This document shows, piece by piece, positions 57,857-64,000 of a stretch of 64,000 bases of DNA (positions within the stretch are counted from its first letter, which is position 1; each line of letters begins with the position of its first letter). The DNA is from Ganoderma boninense (lineage: Eukaryota; Basidiomycota; Agaricomycetes; Polyporales; Polyporaceae): the NCBI GenBank assembly GCA_002900995.3, contig CM035304.1:3070823-3134822 (forward strand). The letters run 5' to 3'. The notes beneath the pieces were generated by a model. The model worked only from the letters and a program-made list of their open reading frames with translations. It was not told the DNA's origin and ran no database searches. Position numbers and translations under genes: made by a program.

Positions 57857-60039
57857 ATGGCACGCACCAAGCAGACCGCGCGTCGCAGCACAGGAGGTAA
57901 AGCACCCCGAAAGTGTCCGAGTACGTCCATGTCGTTTTCAAGCTGTCCGAGCCATGCTGACTCTCCCCCACCAGATCCGGAACCCACCTATGTTTCTTCG
58001 GGGGAGGAAGATCAAACGCGAGACCAGCGCAGACAACGTAAGTTCTTTGCTCGCTTCGTGCGCATAAGAGGTTCAACGGCTTGTAGCTGCCAGGGAGGCT
58101 AAAGCAAAACGCCCCAAGTTCGATGAGACCGCGACAGACGCTGAGCTTGAGGAAGAACCCCCCAACGAATATCTTGCAATCGAGATAGACCAGGAGTCCA
58201 ACGTCAAGAACACCGCTGCCAGCCTCGCCCAGAAGAAACGCACGCAGAAGGAGCCGAAGGAGAAGGAGCCGAAGGAGAAGGAGCCGAAGGAGAAGGAGCC
58301 GAAGGAGAAGGAGCCGAAGGAGAAGGAGCCCACAGGTCCACTGAACTACGTCGAGACTTCCGATGTAGTACGTCATTCCAAAGCATCAATGTTGTAAACA
58401 AACCTGATGCAGCATGCAGTTCTGCTTCATATGTCAAAACGGAGGCAATCTCATCACATGTGATGAACGCGGTTGCGGGCGCGTGATGTGCTTGTCCCAC
58501 GCGCCCAAGATAGCGTCGTTGGAAGTAGAGATCCTCGACACGCTGCACTTTCATTGTCCTTCGTGCCATACACTGAAGAGTCGCGCGGAAGCGAAGCAAG
58601 CCGAGGAGGAACCCAAGGCCCCGTCGTCCTCACTGAAAGCCAAGCGCGCACATACGACTGCGAAGCAGTCGGACGCGCCCAACCGCCAACCTACCATGCA
58701 CGGGCAACACGTGCAGAAGGGAAAACCTGATCCCAAATACAAACCTGCACTTCCGTACCACGTAAGTCCGACATATTCTAGCCACCGCCGCTTTCCACTA
58801 ACCAATCTGAAGGGTGTATATCACCCGGGAACCGACCGTCCTTACTTCCCGGAGTGGGTGCCCCTCACAATGTCTTCCACTCGACCTCAGCACAGTCGAG
58901 TGGACACACGCCCATTGGTTATTTTGAACATCCGCCTCGCCACGCTCCGAGAGAGGAGTTCGCCAGCCAGACTCGTGTACCACCTTCTGACGCCATGGTT
59001 TGATGGCCCGGCAAGGAACAACCTACGCTACATCGACCTACCATTCAACGTCCCCAGACCAGATCCAAACGCCAAGACGAGCCCTCTCAAACAAACCCCC
59101 GAAGCCCAATTTCGAGCGCGCACTAACAGGCATCTCAAGAGCTTGGGCGAGTACGTCAATACTTTCTTGCTCGAGTGTGGCAGGCGCTGACAGGCTTGTG
59201 CCAGGATCAATGACGCGCGAATCTTCATCTTCATCTACACCCATTCTCACGACGAGTACGGCGACCTGTATTATGGAGAGGAGTACTCGTCCTGCAGCGT
59301 AGGAGAAGTAAGTAATCTGATGAAACACACGACTGTACACTAACCATGCAAGCGTAGTGGTGGAACGACATGATGACTCCAAAGCTCGCGCAGATTGCAT
59401 CTAGCGGCAACAACGAGATCTACGTCGCCATGCTCGCCTGCGGGGCACTTGTTTTGCACCAGACTGCGCGTACCGAGCTTATGTCCGCCCTAGACGGGTA
59501 AGACATCCTCTCTGCGATTTCTGAGTCGTCTGACCGTGATTATCCATAGCATTCACGTAGCCCACGCCTTCGGGTTTTCCACGAAGGAACTGCAGCCGTC
59601 CCTGACCTCTCTGTTCTTCTACAACTTCATCCATCAAGTGCTCATTGAAGGGATGCCTCTCACTGACCACAACATGGCGACTCGTCTTGAACAAGCTGTC
59701 TTCGTCGCCCGCCACACGCCGCTCTTTCACTTTCACTATGCCGAGGAGGAGGACTCCCCCCCGAAACTGAGCGTTGTCGAATACCGGTGGACGCATAACA
59801 CGATGCGACCAAACGGACAGGACATTGGTGTTCAGTGCCCTCAATGCGGCACGCTCTCCTCAAGAGATGGCAAGAAGAAGACAAACAGCAAGGGTGAGAC
59901 CGAAATTGTCGTGTGGTGCAAGATCACCGACTGCGACTGGGAAGAGACGTACATAATACGGGACAAAGTCAAGGACCTCCGGACAGGAGAAAAGGGGGTT
60001 TGGACTGTTCGTGACTTCAAGGAGCCCAAGAGCACCTAG
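57857..60039 (+). CDS. Histone H3-tail mimic fused to PHD finger, caspase/CHAT-like domain and zinc ribbon
   Basis: Eight exons: 57857-57920, 57975-58037, 58087-58367, 58420-58761, 58813-59150, 59205-59307, 59358-59497, 59550-60039. All introns are 49-54 bp GT-AG, several with clear branch sites, and they give one open frame of 606 aa. Residues 2-19 are ARTKQTARRSTGGKAPRK, equal to the H3 tail 1-18 except Arg for Lys9. Residues 97-124 are KEP(KEKEP)5. A PHD finger has C138, C141, C150, C155, C160, H163, C182 and C185. Residues 290-510 resemble a caspase/CHAT peptidase: the strand RIFIFIYTHSHDEYGDLYYG offers His376/His378 and YVAMLACGALV offers Cys425, followed by a helix-rich end with FFYNFIHQVL. 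A zinc ribbon uses C540, C543, C567 and C572. The PHD call is firm; the peptidase call is inference. It is the last gene of element B. The exposed Ala-Arg-Thr-Lys N-terminus would need Met removal, as in H3. TATAAG at 57600 is a possible core promoter. Confidence 0.85.
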
Positions 60040-61628
60040 TATGCCTACTCCAACCTGTCTGCGATGGAAAATGCCGCTTCTGATCTGACGTACTGCTTAC
60101 TTTCGGATCCTCGAACTCACTGTGATTCCAGCGATGCCCCACACTCCTTTACGACACTGCTGCCTAACTTTTGTGACTCGTATTCCCAGCTGACATCCGA
60201 GTCCCGCATAACAAGTTGCCAGTTGTCTCGGCAGACCCGCATCACTTCTGATGTGAACCACGCTCGTTTTGTGTCCCTGTCGTACAGTACTACATCCCAG
60301 ATAATTGTCATTAGGTTCGACGGTTGATTTTTACATGCGTGGGTACCTGTGCATGTTAATATGCCGCGCTTGATCTGCACCTTGCCGGTGGAGTACGCGA
60401 TGCGTCTGCAGAGCAGCTCAGAATCAGAGACAACAAAGTCATCGGACGTTAGCATATTGAGCAGCATAAGGAGCGCCATCGCCATCTTGCCTATCCGCAG
60501 TACCTGCACCGCGCCAAGTGATGAATGCGGCTACATTGCAGTAGTACAGTAGGGAAGACAGTTCACACCTATCGACCGCAACTTATAGATTTTACGGCTC
60601 GCAAGATGGCGACCCCACGCGCAGTGCAGCTGTCGAAACCTGGATAGACATCGACGAGCCACACGCTAGTGCGCCTGCGCGCGATAATCCTATGGTGTCC
60701 CATGCCACTTCTCATTGCCATGCTCCAACCAAAGGACGAAATGGCACGCGCCAGACGCGCGTCGGCGTGCCCGCGCACTGTGCAGTCAGTAGTATGCCCG
60801 ACGTACATGCGGACAGTCCACAGGACCTGATTTCGTCCTTTGTGGCATGCCCTAGAGCGTCCTACCACGCCAGACACTAGGGCAATTTCATACACATACA
60901 TACCGCGACCAGCGGCCTCGGGGGATGTCCACCGTGAAGTACCCCAGACCCAGCTGCGGTGCACAGTGGTGGCAGTATCGATGATCCGCGTCGGTAGTCG
61001 CATGCCGCGTGCAGAGACAACGAGGGAGGCATGTTACAGTTACGTTGCGCTTTCGAACCGCCAACGCTTCCCAGCACTTCTACGCAATCCGCATGAAGCC
61101 AACAACTGCCGAGCCGGAACACTGCAAATTGTACTCAGTGCTGCCCATACGACCCGTGGTCTCGGCTGGTCTCTGTTGATGCCTACCTTTCGTGCGTCAT
61201 ATCCAATCGCCATGGATGGAGATGTTCAGACATCTTGACGTCATAGATCGCCCGTGAAACTCACGGAAGGGTTGTGCTCGGTCAACCACTGACCAGGATC
61301 AACGCGGGTGGTACCTGCGTCAACACCAGTCTCGAGAGACCTGCGGGCATAGTTCATGCTAGGGAAAACGGGCATCACAGAACAATCGCGCAGACGTCCT
61401 ATGAGTGGCAGGGCCACGAATGTCACGGCGCATCGTGCGAGTTCTGCTTCGGCCTCATTCGGCCTTGAACGAGAAATGCTAGGCTCAATCTAGCTGTTCG
61501 CGTTCAACCTAGATATGGTCAAGCAGATGAGCAACCGTATATCATGTAGATCAAAGACTTGTGCAATGTGGCATAATACATAAAGAGGGACAGGGCGAGA
61601 AAGACGAAGTACATGTCCAGACGGCACT
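60040..61628. other. Gene-poor right flank of element B
   Basis: No gene is supported. An open stretch at 60064-60327 (+) begins MENAASDLTYCLLSDPRTHC but has no family resemblance or intron evidence. The outer end of element B may lie here or further right; I could not find a repeat matching sequence near 42.05 kb. Confidence 0.4.
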
Positions 61629-62660
61629 TCAAACTCCGGCCTCCTCTTCATCCACCTTGCACTCAGTGTCCTCATCTACGAAGAGATCGGGAAGATCTGG
61701 AACTTCATCCTGGTTGGCACAGTGCACATGATCAGAGATACTGAAAGAAATGACAGAGTGGAGTAATGACGTACCTGCATATTGAGCCAGCACAGAGTGC
61801 GGTTGAAAGCAGAATTGATATAGCCCTCAGTGAACTCGCGGTTGGAGTTCTGCGCGAGTTCCAGACCATTATACACAGCGGGCCAACACCACTGCCACAA
61901 GCAAAGGGCTGCATCCGAAGAATTTGAGGACCAGAACTCCAGCACCCGATACATTCCTCGGAGGGCGTGGCGTTGCGAATGAAGCATTCGAGGATACACC
62001 TCGTGTCCTTCCAATTGGCGCCTGAGAGCCTCCCAGTGCGAGGACGATGTGGACCTGGTGTTGTCAAATGACGTCGGAAAGGAGAGCTATAATAGCCACG
62101 GCATGAGAGCCTTGATCAAATAAATATTTTTGGTGGCGCACCTGGAAGATACAAGGATCCTCTGAGTGCCAACTGGGAAAGACTTGGAGGAAAACCTCTT
62201 CTGGTTTCGGGATGGTCTCCTCGGTCCAAAACAAGGGCTCCAAATCTGAATAAAGCGGCCGGCAAGTCATCAGAATACAAGGCACCTGGTCTATTGCATC
62301 TAGGGCACGCATTCGTTCAGTGTCTTCGGCCCATTTAGCCGAGTTCATCGTGGAGAGACGAAGGGAAGGCGGCACTTTGGAGAAGGTGGTTGCTGTACGA
62401 AGTATGATAGCGCCTGCGATAAAGCAGAGGACAGCAGCGGCGCCGAGGGCCGGAAGGAAAGCAGTGCAAGTGATGGCACCACGCGGTACTCACCCGATCG
62501 CGGGACGTAACATCCGAGACGGAGTACTCGTCCGCATACAACCTGAATAAGTACTTAAGCTTGATCCCCGCCGCAATGATGTCCGCGATGTTAGCGTCCA
62601 AGATGGTGGTCACCTCTGCGTCCCTAATGTTTGCGAACAACGAATTCCAGCACCCTGTGT
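61629..62660 (-). CDS. Candidate membrane-associated protein, unknown function
   Basis: Function unknown. The final exon encodes an acidic tail DEVPDLPDLFVDEDTECKVD and ends in TGA at 61629-61631. It is joined by a GTACGT...CCAG intron (about 61713-61773) to ALCLWQWCWPAVYNGLELAQ and FTEGYINSAFNRTLCWLNMQ. Further upstream is STMNSAKWAEDTERMRALDA, and before it a very hydrophobic segment ALGAAAVLCFIAGAIILRTA, a clear transmembrane candidate. The N-terminal exon reads FANIRDAEVTTILDANIADI and YLFRLYADEYSVSDVTSRDR. Its junction with the membrane segment needs a frame change that I cannot assign to a good intron, so the gene may be broken. Its start is not defined. Confidence 0.4.
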
Positions 62661-63099
62661 AACTATGCACTCCCCCCCGCCCCAGGGGGGGGGCGATGTC
62701 AATAGAAGCCAATGCCGCTGCGCACAACGCCCGCAGACATGTCGATCGCCCGATTGGAGACCTTGTCATGTCCGGCGCGCGCACTGGTCGACGGTTGCTT
62801 CCATAGCGGCGCTGCAACCTGACGTGGGGAGGGGCTGACCATCGTGATCCCGATCACGCTGTCAGACGTGGTCGTGACGGTGGCGTGTGCGAGGTTGTGC
62901 ATGAGACCGAACTAGGAGGCCTGCTGTGCCTCCCAGATGAGGAAAGATGAGGAATCGCAAGAACCGTACAGCAGTCCTGCTCATATCGTTACGCAGGAGC
63001 TGACTGCTGTACGGTACTACAGGGCGGGTAAAGTTGCTGGCGTGAGGCACTGTTGGGCGTGTCTGCTGGCCTGAGTTGGATACGTCTGCTTGTTTCGTG
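62661..63099. other. No gene recognised
   Basis: Contains a C/G run (CCCCCCCGCCCCAGGGGGGG) near 62669-62694 that can pair with itself. No exon is supported. Confidence 0.4.
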
Positions 63100-63170
63100 T
63101 TTGATCGTGCGGCTGAAGTTTGAAAATTTGATCGTGTGGCTGACGTTTGATCGTGTGGCTGACGTTTGAT
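63100..63170. repeat. Short tandem repeat TTTGATCGTGTGGCTGACG
   Basis: Copies of a 19-bp unit start at about 63100 (TTTGATCGTGCGGCTGAAG), 63127, 63146 and a partial one at 63165. The first two are separated by an 8-base insertion. Confidence 0.75.
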
Positions 63171-64000
63171 GCTGTAACTACAAATTGCTGTGACGTCAGA
63201 TAGCAGTGGTTTGATCTGGTTTGACAGGCCGAGATCGTAATGCGGTGGTGCACCGCAGTGACATGTTGGTGCGCGCTGCTGGACTTTCCTTGCCGTACCG
63301 CCGCTTGCGACCTGGCAGCCGAAGGAACTGCGGGCGGGGCTAAGGATTAGGGCAGTAACCAAAGCGCCAGATACCAGCGACGACGGAGAAGAGCTCAATA
63401 GACAACTGCGACCGCGTTGAACGACTGGTACACGCTGAGCTTGTAGACCATGCTGTCAGCACCTGCCCAAGTGGCCAACCGGCGCAGCAGCAGACGCGCT
63501 GCATCGACGGTGAGTCTCTCGGACTACAATTGTGATGTCGCGTACACGCCTTCAGGTGGTCAGGTACACGCAGAGATCTTCGCTTTCTACCGTCTCGGAG
63601 GATGCAATAATGCTGAACGCGAATGGGAATTGTTGATCCGTCCGATCGTCGAATGCTGGGTCGCTTTCATATTTCTCACAACTTAACGAGCCAAAGGCAT
63701 ATTCCGACCCCACTCCGAACACTTTCCGAGCCAATCTTGACCTGTCCTGGCGGCGCCGCACCGAGCGGTGCTACGCGCTGGGCGGCGTGAACGTGTTTTC
63801 GCGACAAACATGAAGACTGGGAGAGGTCTCCTTGGGTGTGCGAAATTACATTTGTACTACATACATACCTGATTTGAAGATGGGAATTGTCTCGTGCATC
63901 TTGATAACGAAGTGCTCTGGGCGGGCACTATGCACTGATTGCAAAGCGCGCGACAGCGCCGGCGGTGTGGAGCATGGGCAGAGGGTCTCAGAGACCGCTC
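63171..64000. other. Window end, no gene recognised
   Basis: No exon chain could be supported. A plus-strand open stretch at 63450-63686 (MLSAPAQVANRRSSRRAAST) has no intron or family evidence. A short perfect palindromic arm pair GCGGTG/CACCGC lies at about 63242-63257. Confidence 0.4.

Larger units (their letters stand above)
42031..60039. mobile_element. KDZ transposon unit, element B (ends not found)
   Basis: Contains a KDZ transposase (minus strand, 42116-46042) and five genes on the plus strand to 60039. Three of these (47920-50085, 50370-52621, 54628-56587) match the three cargo genes of element A in order and in direction relative to the transposase. The gene at 52924-54411 and the histone-mimic gene at 57857-60039 have no visible partner in A. 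I found no inverted repeat or target duplication at either side, so the stated limits are only the span of the genes. The right end may lie anywhere from 60.0 to 63.4 kb. Confidence 0.6.

Noticed and set aside
57896..57901. GTAAAG inside exon 1 of the histone-mimic gene as an alternative donor
   Set aside because: The GTACGT donor at 57921 with its GCTGAC branch gives an in-frame join; the earlier site is weaker, though alternative use cannot be excluded from sequence.
63100..63170. CRISPR-like array at the TTTGATCG repeats
   Set aside because: The host is a eukaryote, the units are adjacent without spacers of regular size, and only three to four copies exist.
42031..64000. Inverted repeats or an 8-bp duplication bounding element B
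   Set aside because: I compared the sequence near 42.05 kb with 60-64 kb by eye and found no convincing match, so no boundary is claimed.

Overview
The window looks like nuclear DNA of an Agaricomycete (mushroom-forming basidiomycete, quite possibly Polyporales). Genes are cut by many 48-62 bp GT-AG introns with CTGAC/CTAAC-type branch sites. There are several fungal-type protein kinase (FunK1) copies, KDZ (Kyakuja-Dileera-Zisupton) DNA transposases with CxC2 zinc clusters, and lineage-expanded genes of unknown function. Every exon model below was read by eye from frame, splice motifs and paralog comparison inside the window; no database was searched.

Layout. 0-6.6 kb: an uncharacterised Agaricomycete-type gene (707-3575, +) and a kinase-like gene (4102-6461, -). 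Each has a cluster of short hairpins upstream that share a GGTCAAC-ACC core with co-varying arms. 6.6-11.4 kb: mostly gene-poor, with two small spliced genes (8193-8501 + and 10270-10634 -) and minisatellites. 11.4-18.4 kb: two decayed FunK1 kinases. The second is broken at 18375 by a 19.3-kb KDZ transposon, element A (18376-37648). It has about 80-bp inverted ends and an apparent 8-bp target duplication, and the rest of the kinase continues in frame on the far side. 37.9 kb: a 100-N assembly gap, then a third, nearly identical FunK1 fragment. 39.5-42.0 kb: a degenerate tRNA-like sequence and a decayed gene split by a very young 496-bp TRIM retrotransposon. 42.1-60.0 kb: a second KDZ unit, element B, in the opposite orientation, whose ends I could not find. 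60-64 kb: mostly gene-poor, with one candidate membrane-protein gene.

Elements A and B carry the same cargo in the same order, diverging from the transposase. The order is a roughly 700-aa protein of unknown function, then a divergent HMG-box-like protein with a basic tail, then a protein with a CxxC...CxxC zinc ribbon. Element B adds an unknown protein between cargo 2 and 3.

The most striking gene is the last one of element B (57857-60039, 8 exons, 606 aa). Its first residues copy the histone H3 tail (ARTKQTARRSTGGKAPRK, with Arg in place of Lys9). The tail is followed by a charged KEKEP repeat, a complete C4HC3 PHD finger, a possible caspase/CHAT-like cysteine-peptidase fold and a C-terminal zinc ribbon. 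This suggests a transposon-borne histone-mimic system acting on chromatin. The sequence is direct observation; the function is inference.
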